From positions 252,849,582 to 252,913,581 of the forward strand of contig CP136061.1 in assembly GCA_032622095.1 (NCBI GenBank): DNA of 64,000 bases. The letters run 5' to 3'. The translations under genes were made by a program, and so were the position numbers. This DNA is from Siphonodentalium dalli (taxonomy: Eukaryota > Mollusca > Scaphopoda > Gadilida > Siphonodentaliidae). This document shows, in pieces, positions 24,150 to 36,028 of the stretch. The notes beneath the pieces are model-generated. The model was not told the DNA's origin, ran no database searches, and saw nothing but the letters and a program-made list of their open reading frames with translations. How positions within the stretch are numbered: the stretch's first letter is position 1; every line of letters starts with the position of its first letter.

Positions 24150-24850
24150 GTTACATTTGATTTGATTGATTTATTGCCCCACCAATAACACATGGTATAT
24201 GACAAGGTCCATAATATGAATATAACATACATTAGTCAACAATATATATACATATATACATAGATGAAGTTTACAGAACTGGCTAAGTGGAACTGGGTAT
24301 AAAATTCGATGAATAATTTCAGTGCGGTAGTATTTTCATTTTTTTTTAAACAATGAAACGGGATTTACACAACAAAACGGAAATACTAGCTCTTTCCATT
24401 ATGTTCTGTACCTCCAGCTTCAGTGCTTCCTTCGTGTGAGATTACTATTTTATCCGGTTGAATGCAAGTTTGAGAAATATGCAAAGTCGTTTTAGTATTG
24501 CCACGTTACATATAGTGAGTAAATCGTGGAATTTCTCTCTAACGGGATATTTCCAATAATATTGTGGGATGTATTTCTCTCTGAGGTCTTTAATTACGTC
24601 ACATTCTAAAACAAAATGGAATTCATCCATCTTCATGTTTAATATTATCTTACAAAACTTGAGATGAATCTTTTCAAGACAGTCAACATTTTCGAAACCC
24701 CATATCTCACTTCCATAGAGGTGATCCAATTATTCCAGTTTATTTTTATGAAGGAAAACGTGAGACACAGTCTCGCACATATAGTATACATGCTAGAATA
24801 CGCCTTGGTTGTAGTGATTTGAAAGCACATAAGTTTGAGCGATTCCTAAT
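24150..24850 (-). mobile_element. Second truncated LINE, reverse orientation
   Basis: On the minus strand the ORFs at 24645-24830 and 24445-24729 include 'YGSEIWGFENVDCLEK' joined by an internal deletion to 'DEFHFVLECDVIKDLREKY'. These are the post-RT region and the C-terminal knuckle region seen in the neighbouring plus-strand LINE. A tail of AATCA-type repeats (complement of 'tttgatttgattgattt', about 24152-24168) marks the 3' end. Related to but distinct from the copy at 22590-24047. Confidence 0.75.
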
Positions 24851-25606
24851 GATGATCCAAAATGTATTTGTGGGAACATATATATGAAGATACAGAACAT
24901 TATTTTATGAGTGACCCCACAGAAGAGAAGGTATCGTGCCTTAGAAAATTCCAGACGTCATTTCAAGATAGTGTACAAGGCGAGATAGATGAAGTATATT
25001 TCCTGGATGAGATGTTATGCGGTCATTGAGCATGTTGTTGTCATTTATAAGATTCTAATTCGTTAATGTTTGTACCTCATTGTTTTTGTCATTATTATTT
25101 GCATGTATTTTATATTATCCATAACTAATAAACAGTCATAAATTCAACCCAAACCTCGGTTCTTTCTCATAATAAAAAGGGCAGAAAAAAACCGAATCCA
25201 ATCAAACCAACCAGGAAAGGCCTAAGTAGTCATTACGAGAATTATTCACACCTTTACCCTAACCTTCCGAAAACAATAGGTGTCTGCAAAACGGGACGAC
25301 CCCTCACAAATCACCTGTCATCGTCACATTTTAATTTTTATCTTTGTTTGTTCTGTTATCTTGGTTAAAGATGGTCTATCTCTTCCTATAACAAGTTTTA
25401 TATAATAGATATATAATAGATAAATTATTATATTAACCGAGTGCAATAAATTCGAATCGAGCCGCACAGAATTGCGACGAATTTGAGATCCATTGTATCA
25501 CATTTTAGCAAGGAGAACGATATCGAAATGGCTATTATTGGGAGAGGGGCTACATAAAGTTGATATAACTTGTTTCCTAATCTCTTGTAACTTTGTTACA
25601 ATAAAT
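24851..25606. other. Unassigned stretch
   Basis: No gene seen. A weak foldback ('taaccgagtgcaataaattc...gaatttgagat') lies near 25430-25500 and resembles, in layout only, the foldback at 18311. Confidence 0.35.
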
Positions 25607-25981
25607 ATGACGTGAGCTGCGCTGGTGCAGTATTAAATATACTGTGCCAGTGCATTATGTTATATATGTGAGTCTCCGATAGGGAGCCTCGCATATATAA
25701 GATAATACACTGACTTATATATATATACAAGGTCAAGGTAAATATTGTTAGGCCAATGTATTCTCTAATATATGCGAGGCTCCCTACGGGAGGCTCGCAT
25801 AATTATATATAAGAGAATGCATTGGCACAGGGTTTTCGCAAAATTTTAGGAATCCTTAAAGGGCCAATACTGTTATATTTTTAACCCACAGAGAGCCTCG
25901 CACAGAAGCATGCACTATGGAGTATCGTCTGCCAACGTCTGTTTGGGGCTCTCTATGGGTTATGACCCAGTCATGGAAGGG
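25607..25981. mobile_element. MITE family 3 (TTAA target), copy 2
   Basis: The right end TCATGGAAGGG is followed by TTAA at 25982-25985. The left end is degraded but contains the family's 'gcgctggtgcagtattaaat'. It holds two facing hairpins (25655-25715 and 25752-25826) and a central/right block ('cgtctgtttggggctct') also found in family 1 copies. Confidence 0.75.
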
Positions 25982-26172
25982 TTAAAGAAGAAAAAACACC
26001 AACATTTTGATGAGTGGAGGGCGGTAACGGTAACAAAGGAGCTAGTGCAGCATGATGTGGCTCCCGTTTTATGTGTATTTCATCGTCTTGACAAAATAAA
26101 CACTGCGCTGACTTTCAATTTTCCAAACTTATTAGCACCATGAATATGATTTATGTGTCGTTTATATCCAAC

Positions 26173-26416
26173 TCTTGAAATAGTGTGCCTGTCATTTGCA
26201 GAATGAGGTCCCCAGAGGGTGAATTTGGTGATGCTACCCCGCATAGCGGGCTAGCATCACCAAATTCACCCTCTGGGAACCTCATTCTGCTGAGGTGTAA
26301 GCAGAATGAGGTCCCCAGAGGGTGAATTTGGTGATGCTAGCCCGCTATTTGGGTAGCATAACTAAATTCACCCTCTGGGGACCTCATTCTGCAAATGACA
26401 GACACACTATTTCAAG
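26173..26416. mobile_element. Double-hairpin MITE
   Basis: Outer inverted ends 'cttgaaatagtgtg' and 'cacactatttcaag' enclose 'tcatttgcagaatgaggt' and its complement. Inside are two tandem hairpins, each with arms 'ccagagggtgaatttggtga' and the complement around a 'gctagcccgc'-like loop, joined by 'ctgaggtgtaag'. The arms are nearly identical, so it is young. Non-coding. Confidence 0.85.
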
Positions 26417-26949
26417 GCTTGTTTATATCACTTTTATGACGACAACGACATATTCTTCACAAAGACATGTTGTTCGTGACAAGATAGGCAAACGGATATC
26501 ACCAAAGCAGATCTTGCACGCCGCCCTCCATACGACTGGGCACCCTCGTCGCGTGACTTGATTATATAAGTATACCATCTTTATGTGTAGGTTATATAAT
26601 TGTTATTAAGATATATGAGGTATATCACGAGCCGAGAGGCGAGTGCATTTTCCGAGTAAACCCTAATAATATTATTACGCATAGTTATTGCACAGTAAGG
26701 GTACATTCATACACTAGACAACGGTTCCATTAGGGGGAAATTTACCAGATATTTCAGCATGACAATTACTTTCCGAAATATCTCGACCTATACCTAACTG
26801 CTTTACGTAAATTTCGAACACCCAACCATAACTTGCCAATCGAAACCGGAAGATGGATCCCGATCATATGACAGAAAATGTGTCTTGTGTATATAGCAAA
26901 GGTCATTACATTTTAGAATGCGACAAATACAAGACTCAATAATCTCTCA

Positions 26950-27650
26950 CCTCTATGCACTACTGACTCGAATGGCCCCACTTGTGACATAATTTGACCA
27001 CACAATTAAATATTCCCGATATCATGGAGATGATTATTTATAAGTTCGTTGCTAATCGGCGACTAAATAAATTTTTATCAAATTTGGTGCGCACCCCTCC
27101 CCTCCCCATCTCTCACCCAAACAACACAAATATGAATATGGCGTCTTTAAATCACACGATTAGATCCCTCGTATCATGGATGAGAACATGTATAAATTTT
27201 GTGAAAATTGGCGCTAAAAATATTGTGTATCAATTTTGTGACCCTCTCCCTTTCAGTGCACCCCTGACTCGAATGAGGCCACTTTTGACAAATTTAAGCC
27301 ACACCATTAGACTCCTCATACCATGGGATGATTTTGTATAAGTGTGGTGGCAATATTCGACTAAACCCATTCTTATCAAATTTAGTAATTAGTTTGATCA
27401 ATTTTGGTGCCCCTCTCCCCTTCCGTGCATCACTGACTCGAAGGACGCCACTTTTGACATATTTAAACCACACCATTAGATTCTTCTTATCGTGGGGATG
27501 ATTATATGTAAGTTTTGTAGCAATCGGCGACAAACAAAATTCTGCCCCTCCCCCCGTTTCTGCCCCTGACAACAACGGCGTCACTTTAGAAAATTCTAAC
27601 CCACACCATTATCTTTCTCGCAAAAAGTTACCCCTGATAGACCCCTTTGG
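26950..27650. repeat. Degenerate tandem repeat of about 150-290 bp
   Basis: Three or four diverged units carry 'ctgactcgaa' followed by 'gccacttttgacatatttaa', 'ccacaccattaga', 'catgggatgat' and 'gtgcccctccc' (unit starts near 26963, 27253 and 27431, with a partial one near 27570). The ORFs within it are repeats of this DNA and are not called. Confidence 0.7.
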
Positions 27651-28302
27651 TATCATCTAGATGGTCCCCTGTGAATTTCTATAGAACACAGACAGACAGA
27701 CATTCGCAAATATAGATATAGATTATTATAAGAAAGTGTACATCTGACCAGATGTTATATCTGACAGGGTCAGCGGAAATCACACCGAACCCTCCGGAAT
27801 GATAGTAGCAAGTCAGAATGGAGGACTGGCTGTATATAGTATACTACATAAAGGCTTAATATCCCCACACGATGAAGGTGGCACAAACGTATGGATGTCT
27901 GGAGAAAGGGGAGGATGTCTGATATAGTCATATTAAAGCAGAGGCTAAATATTATATTTATCGCAGACAAATTGTTCCTCGTTCTCATGACATAAATTTT
28001 GAAGTGGAAGCACGATATTGGAGCGGATTAATTGAAGTTTGAAGCTTTTAGAACGTACCCCCAACATTAGATTTTATTTATGCCAAAAGTATAATTTATA
28101 TAAATTTGGAAAATTGACTCCCAATGAGCTGAAAAGATACCAAAATGTTCTGATAGGATCATCATCAGTTGCAGATTGCTGACTCTGCATGTGCCACACT
28201 AAGCGTACATATGTCACCTCACATTTCGGCTCGTTACATACATGTATCTGTGGATATTGATGCATTTTATAAGCATTTTTGCGTTCGTTTTCTGACACAT
28301 TT
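27651..28302. other. Unassigned stretch
   Basis: No gene, RNA or bounded element seen. Confidence 0.35.
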
Positions 28303-28577
28303 CTGCAAGCCGCGAGTGAAAATTCGATATTTCTTTCCAGACACGAATGAGATATTTCAGGTATTCAAATAAAAAAAAACTGTTGGTATTCTTTTTTATT
28401 ATATGCGCCTTATTATAATTCTCAAAGTTGCTAAATTATATGGCATCACACGTTAATAGTTCGACAAATTGACCAATACACGGAAAGAAACTGAAAAAAA
28501 CCCCACCGGCAAGCACAGTCAAATAACTGAAGCTACAATAAAATAACGAAATCGTATTTCACTGCATGTGGCTTCTT
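28303..28577 (-). repeat. Dispersed 275-bp repeat, copy 2 (inverted)
   Basis: The reverse complement of the repeat at 8503-8785, with the same block order, including 'atttcgttatt', 'cgtgtattg' and 'gccgcgagtgaaaattcgat'. See that entry. Confidence 0.75.
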
Positions 28578-29055
28578 GGAGATACATACGACTATCCAAG
28601 TTTCGATAATTTTCCGCTATTTTATAGGAAAGCATATTATACACTAACCTGTATGCACAAAGAACTGATTCAACACATTTATCAGACAATGTTGCATCCA
28701 CTCATCGCTGGTTTAATGGTTACAGTTACTTTGCATTATCCATTTCATCGAGAATACTGTCCTATTATACATCTCATAAGATGCGCGTAAGATCAAATAT
28801 TTGCGGTGGGTTTTTGATGCGACCTCCCGCGCTCTATCCGAGCATTCCTCCGGTGGGCGGCTGACCGTCGAGCGAGATCATTCGTCACGTTACGTAAACA
28901 GAAAAGGAACACACGCCGGCGTGAGTACACGACATGATTATCAAGAGATTGCGATTAAAGTCCGTCTGATGATGTGATGGTTGATTCAATCTCAGGTTCG
29001 TCAGGTGATAGGAACGATAACTCTTTTCTCACAATGGGATTTTTATGGAATACTA
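28578..29055. other. Unassigned stretch
   Basis: No recognisable gene. The stretch at 28800-28930 is more GC-rich than its surroundings. Confidence 0.35.
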
Positions 29056-29059
29056 TTAG

Positions 29060-29148
29060 GGCCACTTCCTAATGGCGCTTCTGGTGCGCACCGAAAGCGT
29101 CAGAAGCGACGAAATGTGCGCCATTCGTCGCACGCCGAAAGCGACATA
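29060..29148. mobile_element. Left piece of a GC-rich MITE split by a larger insertion
   Basis: Contains 'ggcgcttctgg', 'cgaaagcg' and 'gaagcgac' motifs identical in kind to those at 35122-35690. The 6-kb element at 29149-35121 separates the two pieces at a TA. The far right end of the other piece ('agcttctggcgctttcgttg') is the complement of this left-end motif set, as expected for a single inverted-repeat element. Confidence 0.55.
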
Positions 29149-29315
29149 GTAGGGCGGCTAAGTGTAAAATTATGGTAAAATCGTTCAGTTGGTGATATAA
29201 GCATGAAACTTGGTATGCGTGATCAATATATAGTACTAAAACAAATTGCTCGACAAACCAATCAAAATGGCCACCGGATTCAAGATGGCCGCCATTTTTC
29301 AAAATGGCCGCCGCA
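29149..29315 (+). repeat. Left TIR of the 6.0-kb element
   Basis: Pairs with 34960-35121 in inverted orientation. An 11-bp internal duplication ('ttatggtaaaa') is present only here. Confidence 0.75.
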
Positions 29316-29889
29316 TTGAACTTCTACCCAGTATATAAGATACACTAACCACTTTTCGGTTCTTTCTTTGTTACGATATATAAGTAAATCATCAATTTAA
29401 ATGTTGCGTTATCATAAGTATGCAAAAATATTATTATTTTTCGGAATTTATAGATTATTTTTACAGGTTTTTTTCCTCAAAATTCTTCAAAAAAATAGAG
29501 GAGCACAAACATGGTCACGTTGTGCTTATGACTTTCTCAGACACAGTTAGTTCTGTACTATCCCAAGCTTGTAAATATAATTAAGCGCTACAATTGCTGG
29601 AGCAGCATAAATCATTCGTAAACATATGCTTGAACATCGTACCAAATTTGACAACAAGTTCTGCAATTGTGCATGGTGCTGACATAAAGTCACAGCTTAC
29701 AAATGGTGCAACAAAGTCTGATTTAGCAATCGGGCACTTATTATAAATCAACTGTTTCTCATCTAGATATAAGGACAAAGCCTTTTATCATCGCCACTGT
29801 TAAGACTGTGAAACACCATTCCCTATATACACTGGCATCACTTTGTACGCAAAAAACAAGGAAACGAAACCTGAGTTTACATGTTCTAT

Positions 29890-32441
29890 GAAAACTGACT
29901 GAGTATATCTTATGATCATGTCATGGACATCTCAAACCAGCTTGGAGAGGTTGTTGTTAAACAGTATCAAACAGATGGAGTTGTGTGTCCACCTATATTG
30001 AGAAAAGGCTTGTTCACCACATCTGCTTTGGACAATATTGACCACAACCCTACATCAACTACCAGCACATCATCTTTCCACGGGACAAATATTTCTATGT
30101 TTCAGTATCCGCATCCATATAATCAAGGCGAGCAGCAACATATTGACTTCAGTTCTGGAAAAACTAAACAAATCCCACATCTTCTAGACTCGTATACAAA
30201 TGGTCCACCTGTCTATTTAAAAGATGTAAAGCCAAACCCACCAACCAACACCGGCTTTGATCTACCTGGTTCAACTGTTTTTCAAAAACATCTTCGGCTG
30301 GATTATGAGTGGTTGAAAAAGGTCGCGTCAACAGAAGTACATCAATAACGTGACCAGCTCATCATGCGACTCAAAAGAGAGGTCATCAGTTTGATGTAGC
30401 AATAACCTCAATGTTACATCTGTTGTGTGATCAGGCTCACTCATTAACCACGATAAAACATTGCATGCACAAAATTAATGAATCGGTTCAACTTCTAAAC
30501 TCAGAACGGACACTGATCATTACTGCAGACCAGCCTCTGTATGCATTGGCTAAGCAGATACAGTGGCAGTGACCAGACTTATATGGTGAGGACAAATATG
30601 CTGTTATGCTTGGAGGGTTACATCTGGAATTGGATGCTCTAAAAATGGTTCGTTCAGTGCTTCTGGATAGCGACTGGATCAGTGCTCTTGTAGAAGCAGG
30701 TATAGCAAGCCCAAGCTCAGCAGATTAATTCATCAAAGTTTCACGTATTACAAAAACCCGACAGGCACATCAGATAACAGCATGTAGTCTGTTCAAACTC
30801 ATGAAAATTGCACACTCAGAATACTGCAGTAGGGATTTATCCGATGTTGATAGTACGCACTCAAATTTCAATGACTGGTGTAAAAGTAAATGTACTGTTA
30901 GTCCACAGTTCCAGTTCTGGAGTTTGGTGCTTGACATTGAATTGACAATTTTACTGCTACCTATTCACCTCAGAGACATGATGACAATAGAGAAGAAACA
31001 TCTCAGCATAGCAATTGAATTTCACAGAGGGAACCTTGTTGTACACAAGACTGAAAGAAACATCTCAAGTATGGCAATAGACCAGGCCCATGAACAGCAC
31101 AATGCAGTCATGAAAAGGGATGGAGGAGCAATTGGGATAACTGAGGATGAAGCACATTCAATAGATGGATGGTCGCTAGTCCAGAATTATGTTGCCTTAT
31201 TTCTGATTATGATAATATTGCTTGTACAAAGGATATCACATAAGAAACCAAGCATCACGAGGAGACAATTGCATATAAAAAAACATTTTTCAATAATGTG
31301 AATAACCTCACAGAGATGACACAAGAAATGGGAAATCAGTTTTCTGCTGACTCCACAGACCTCTTGGCATTGGACACCAGATAAAATACAGACATATTGC
31401 CATAAATATAAGAGAACTGACATCGTGCTTGACAAGACAAGGAAACAGGAAACTAGTTCAAGGCGCGGAAAAGGAATCAGGAGAATGGTATCAGGATTAG
31501 CAAAACTAGCAGACTGTCATAGCTTTCTTCACGATGACAACAAAACAGAGCTACTAGTATTTCACTTCCTTGCTGACAAAATCATAACTGTTAATACGGA
31601 CAATGGCATTGTTGTTACCAAAGGTGATCATGTACAAAGTAACCATGAACTTAATTTGGATATTCTTGCACCATGTACACACGAAGAGGCCGATACACGG
31701 ATATTTGTGGATGCAAAACACGCAGATATCAACCAACACAACAGCATCATAATCCAAGCCAATGATACGGATGTAGTGATTATAGCTGTAATTATATACC
31801 CAAGTTTGAAAGCATTCGGTCGTAGAAAGACATTCAGAGGGATTCCGATACATGAGATTGTTTCACCAATAGGTACAACAAAATGTTATGGAATTCTCTT
31901 TTTCCATGCAATTAGTAGGTGTGATGTGGTATCTGCATTTCGCGGGAAAGGAAAATGGAAAGTATTTCCAGAAGCTTTACCAATTTTCTCCAGACTTGGC
32001 AATTCTCGAGTGTCCATCACAGAACATGACATTGCAGTAATCGAGAGATTCGTTATAATAATGTACGACCGTTCAAATACATCCAATGACATTAATGAAG
32101 CCAGACTAGACTTTTTTGCACGGAAGCAGAGACCATACAATTCTATTCTACCTACAAGGTCTACGCTGTTGCTGCATGTCAAGCGAGCCACATACGAGGC
32201 AGTGCATATATAGGGACAATCATTAATTTGCACGTAAACCAGCTTACCCGAGTCCTGCAGATTGGGGATGGGCAGAAAATGGCAGTCACTGGGAACCATT
32301 TTGGACGGAGCTTCCACCAATTGCAAAATGTTGCAGTCAGTTGACCAAATGCGGCTGCAAGAAGGTGTATAGTGGACGATGCACATGCTACTACATTGTG
32401 CTTCCATGCACCACTTTATGCAGTTTTTGCTGCTAAGTTTA
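29890..32441 (+). pseudogene. Uncharacterised multi-copy transposon-borne protein (decayed copy)
   Basis: Consecutive blocks of one protein lie in two frames. The N-terminal part (about 29890-30348) has 'LSISYDHVMDISNQLGE', 'GVVCPPILRKGLFTT' and 'DNIDHNPTSTT'. After a frameshift (30349-30357) come 'LLCDQAHSL', 'ADQPLYALAKQIQW' and 'YGEDKYAVMLGGLHLELDAL' (30357-30800). Next are 'AIDQAHEQHNAVMK' and 'RDGGAIGITEDEA' (30801-31200), 'APCTHEEADTRIF', 'NDTDVVIIAV' and 'INEARLDFFARKQRP' (31425-32213). A shifted end follows with 'CGCKKVYSGRCTCYY' and a terminal Cys cluster (to 32441). These motifs are shared by abundant unnamed proteins in invertebrates and fish. The 'EADTRI...DTDVV' spacing recalls PIN/XPG-type nucleases, but that is a guess. 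Lesions: stops at 30570-30572 and 30726-30728, and frameshifts near 30350, 31300 and 32220. Confidence 0.75.
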
Positions 32442-32462
32442 AAAGACTCTAAGAACTGATTA

Positions 32463-34760
32463 GTCCAGTGCATTTATGGTTTTACCCAGAACTAATTGCA
32501 ACAGAATTTTTTTTGCTGGAATTTGTACATATACCCTCCATAAACAACATACTAAAAATCCGCAAAAATCGGAAAAAGAGAAATTGGTGAATTTCGTGGG
32601 GAAAAAAATGGGAAAATTTGGTCAAATCATCAATTTATGGATTTTCATGGATGTATATAAAACAATCAAATTCACAAATCCTACAAATAGCATGTGTATT
32701 GTGTCGACCACATTTTCCTGAATCCAGAATTGGAAAACATTCCCAGATTCCTTAAGTATTTTTCGAGTTGTGTGTCTTCAAAAACGCGAGTTTATCTGAT
32801 TTCGGAGCCTTAATTTTGCAGAATGAGCCAAATGCCGCATTATATGGTTAATTATTTAAAAAACTAGAGCAAAATTAATGACTTTTTCACTGTTTTAGTA
32901 ATTTCCTCACTAGATAAAACACAAATTATTATTAATATGTGCATCTATGAATAAAGAGAATAAAATATTCTCAAACAAAATGCGTGTTCCATTGTATGGA
33001 CTTAGTCAAATTTGCCTTGACACAGAACTCGTGTGATGAAATGCCATATTTGAGGTCATGTAACTCAATAAATTAATATCCATATGCTCTGCTTTTCTCA
33101 TAACATTTTGAGAATACTAGATTGAACAAATTGTGAAGGACTTTCCAAATACATTGGTGAAGAAAATTAAATTATGGTCCTATGAACTCTTAGTCTAGCC
33201 TCTTTTCCGAAAATGCTATTGTGGGGCGTTTTTGTAAATTTTTAAAGGTTTTTTAGGTATATTCAGAAAAATTAACGAAAGTTTATTGTGTAATATTATT
33301 TTATCTGTCCTCTTAAATCATTTTTTTTTTAGAAAATAGCATTTCAATGGTTATACCATGAATGTCACTGGATTTCACTCATCATTGTGGAAATTTACTC
33401 CAATTTTAACAGCAGAAAAATGGGGTAGGGGAAAGCATATCAACAAAAACATCAAATTTATGCATCTTGAAGCATAAAACTTTATATTAACAGCTTCTGC
33501 TTACATTTTTCTTTCCTACATAATATCATATTTCCTTTGTTTATGTTTATTGACAGAGCTATAATATTTTTTGTCATAATTTGGCAGTGAAATGTCAAAT
33601 TTGCATTTTGGGATTGTTTTTCTACAACATAGCCATACAATTCTAAATCAACATCCGATAGCGTATTAAGCAGTTTTATAATGCAACAGGAATGTGCACA
33701 AACTGCAAGAAAACAACATTGTGTCTGAAATGGCTGTAATTTTGTGATAAGATTGCATTTTGTGATTTTTCCTACCCCTATACCAACGTTAAGATTTGGA
33801 GTCAGTTTCCTGAAAAATGAAAGAAATCAAGTGACATACGATGGCATAACAAATGTAAGGCTAATTTTTAAACACTAAAGTGTTGTGGGAGGAAAGTTCA
33901 AATAATTTTACACATTAAAACACCCATTGTGTTTTGTGTTTATGGCCCAAAACCTTTTGTAATGGACAAAAATGCCTCAAACTGGTATCTTTGGAAACAA
34001 GCTAAGACTAAGTATTCAAAGGGCCATAAGTTGATTTTCTTAAATAATGTTCTGTTAATACCTTTACAATTTGTTCAATCCAACATACTTAAAATGTTAT
34101 ATAAGAAAAGCATGGCATATGGATATTAAATTATTAAGTTACATGACCTCAAATATTGCATTTCATCACACAAGTTCAGCGTCAGAGGCAAAATTGGCTA
34201 AGTCCATACAATGGAACACACATTTGGTTTGAGAATATAATCTTCTTCTTAATTATAGATGCACATATTAATAATTTTTTGTGTTTATTCTAGTGAGGAA
34301 ATTACTAAAACACTGAAAAATCCATACAGTTGGCTCTAGTGTTTTAATAATTAACCATAATATAAGACATTTTGGATCATTCTGCGAAATTGAGGCCCCG
34401 AAAATGGGCCGAAATCAGGTAAACTCGAGTTTTTGAAGGCACACAACTCGAAAAATACTTAATGAATCTGGGATTGGTTTTCAGTACTGGGTTCGGGAAA
34501 TTAAGGTCGATACAATACATATGCTATTTGTAGGATTTGTGAATTTGATTGTTTTATATACATCCATGAAAATCCATAAATTGATGATTTGACCAAATTT
34601 TCCCAAATTTATTTTACGAAATTCACCAATTTCCCTTTTTCAGATTTTTGCCGATTTTTAGTATGTTGTTTATAGAGGGTTTATGTACTTATTCCAGCAA
34701 AAAAAAATTCTGTTGCAATTAGTTCCGGGTTTGGCATTTGTTCTCATAAATGCACTGGAC
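32463..34760. mobile_element. 2.3-kb palindromic (foldback) element with TA flanks
   Basis: Ends GTCCAGTGCATTTATG... and its complement, with TA at 32461-32462 and 34761-34762. The arms extend about 750-800 bp inward with moderate divergence: for example 'ttgcaacagaattttttttg', 'tcatcaatttatggattttc', 'atgaaatgccatatttgagg' and their complements on the right. About 700 bp of unpaired AT-rich centre remains near 33220-33960. There is no ORF of note (the 66-codon ORF at 33929-34129 lies in an arm). It starts 21 bp after the pseudogene's final stop, so it probably inserted into the 3' region of the larger element. Confidence 0.8.
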
Positions 34761-34959
34761 TAGATAGTAATGAATGTGTGTAGCTATCCCAGTACTAACA
34801 TCATAAATAGTGTGAGGTTAAATTGTTTGAAATTGAATTGAATATATTGTTTTAATATACTCAGATTGTGTTTTAATTTCAATTCACCCTTTAGAAATGA
34901 CATAAGATCTCTTGTTTGAGTGATACATCGATAAAATCGGTTAACTTTTCAAAATTCGA

Positions 34960-35121
34960 AAACTGACGTAGCTGAAAATGGCGGCCATCTTAAAAATGGC
35001 GGCCATCTTGGATTTTCGCGTGGTTTGTCGAACTATATTGTTTAGTGGCCCATACTGCTCATTCGTGCCAAATTTCATGCTTGTATCACCAAGTGAACGA
35101 TTTTACACTTAGCCACCCTAC
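34960..35121 (-). repeat. Right TIR of the 6.0-kb element
   Basis: Reverse complement, with scattered differences, of 29149-29315. It contains two 'aatggcggccatctt' motifs and 'ttttacacttagccacccta' at the end. Confidence 0.75.
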
Positions 35122-35690
35122 TAACAGAAGCGACGCGACTAATTTCGCACATTTTGGCGTTTGTGTTGATTTCGGCGCGCGCCAATGGTTGCTAGATTGC
35201 GATTGTTTTAGCGCTCGCCGAAAGCGCCAGAAACATGAAATCCTATTTATGTCATTTAAATTTGTCGAAAAATCCAGCAGGCGACAGAAACGAGACATGC
35301 GACGATACCGAAATCTCGCCCGCGACTGAACCGACAAAACCAACACATGCGACATTAGTCGATCGCGACAAAGGCGACGCATGCGAGACAAGATAACCAT
35401 AGTCAGAAATGGTAACGCCCTCAAGATCATACTATAAGGCTTATCAAAAATATAATGCAGCTTTAATGTAGTGATTGCGAAAATTCTGTATATAGGTAAC
35501 GCATAATAACCGCCAAATCAAACGACAGTGGTCGCTTCCATCGCTTCATTTTGTCGCTCTTGTCGCTTTGATCACGCCGACTAAATTGTCGTAATCTCGG
35601 TTCCGTCTATTTCATCGCGTTCGTCTCCTTCCAGAAGCGCCACATTTTGTAGCTTCTGGCGCTTTCGTTGCCCAAAAATCTGCGATATTA
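35122..35690. mobile_element. Main piece of the split GC-rich MITE with subterminal CGAC repeats
   Basis: The left half is dense in GCGAC/CGACA words on the plus strand (about 35127-35400). After a neutral centre (about 35410-35520) the right half carries the complements, GTCGC/TGTCG (about 35528-35630), and ends with 'agcttctggcgctttcgttg'. This strand switch is typical of elements with many subterminal transposase-binding motifs. With 29060-29148 it makes one element of about 650 bp. Confidence 0.6.
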
Positions 35691-36028
35691 TAACACAATC
35701 TTACAATTTGGAGCGAAAACTAACAAATACAAGACTAAAGTTACATAGTATAATTGTGAGTGTTCTGCTTTTTTACCAGGGTCCTATGAAGTGGCGTATA
35801 TAGTGTTGTGTGGAATACATCGCGTTTTCAGTTGATATCCATCAGATAGATTTGCCTTTGACTCGAATCTGTAGCTGTATAATTCAGGAGCCGTTTGGCA
35901 ACATTAGGCACATAGGTGCAAGAGGATGATGGCATTTAGATAGTTGGCGTCGGTGCTTCTGCATATATCATGTTTGGTGGTTTTCATCGAAGAGCAGATA
36001 CAAATCCCCAGCTACGGATTTCTACAAC
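35691..36028. other. Unassigned stretch
   Basis: Nothing recognised. Confidence 0.35.

Larger units (their letters stand above)
29149..35121. mobile_element. 6.0-kb TIR element carrying an uncharacterised gene family
   Basis: The ends are long diverged terminal inverted repeats: 29149 onward GTAGGGCGGCTAAGTGTAAA, and the complement ending at 35121. The similarity continues for about 160 bp through 'gtgatataagcatgaaactt', 'cgacaaacca' and paired 'aagatggccgccattttt' motifs. TA flanks both ends (29147-29148 and 35122-35123). Inside lie the pseudogene at 29890-32441 and a 2.3-kb palindrome at 32463-34760. The layout suggests that the uncharacterised protein family is the payload, and perhaps the transposase, of a DNA transposon. 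That role is inference. Confidence 0.75.

Noticed and set aside
31886-32473. 195-codon minus-strand ORF
   Set aside because: Antisense to the conserved HEEADTRI-family reading frame; no domain of its own.
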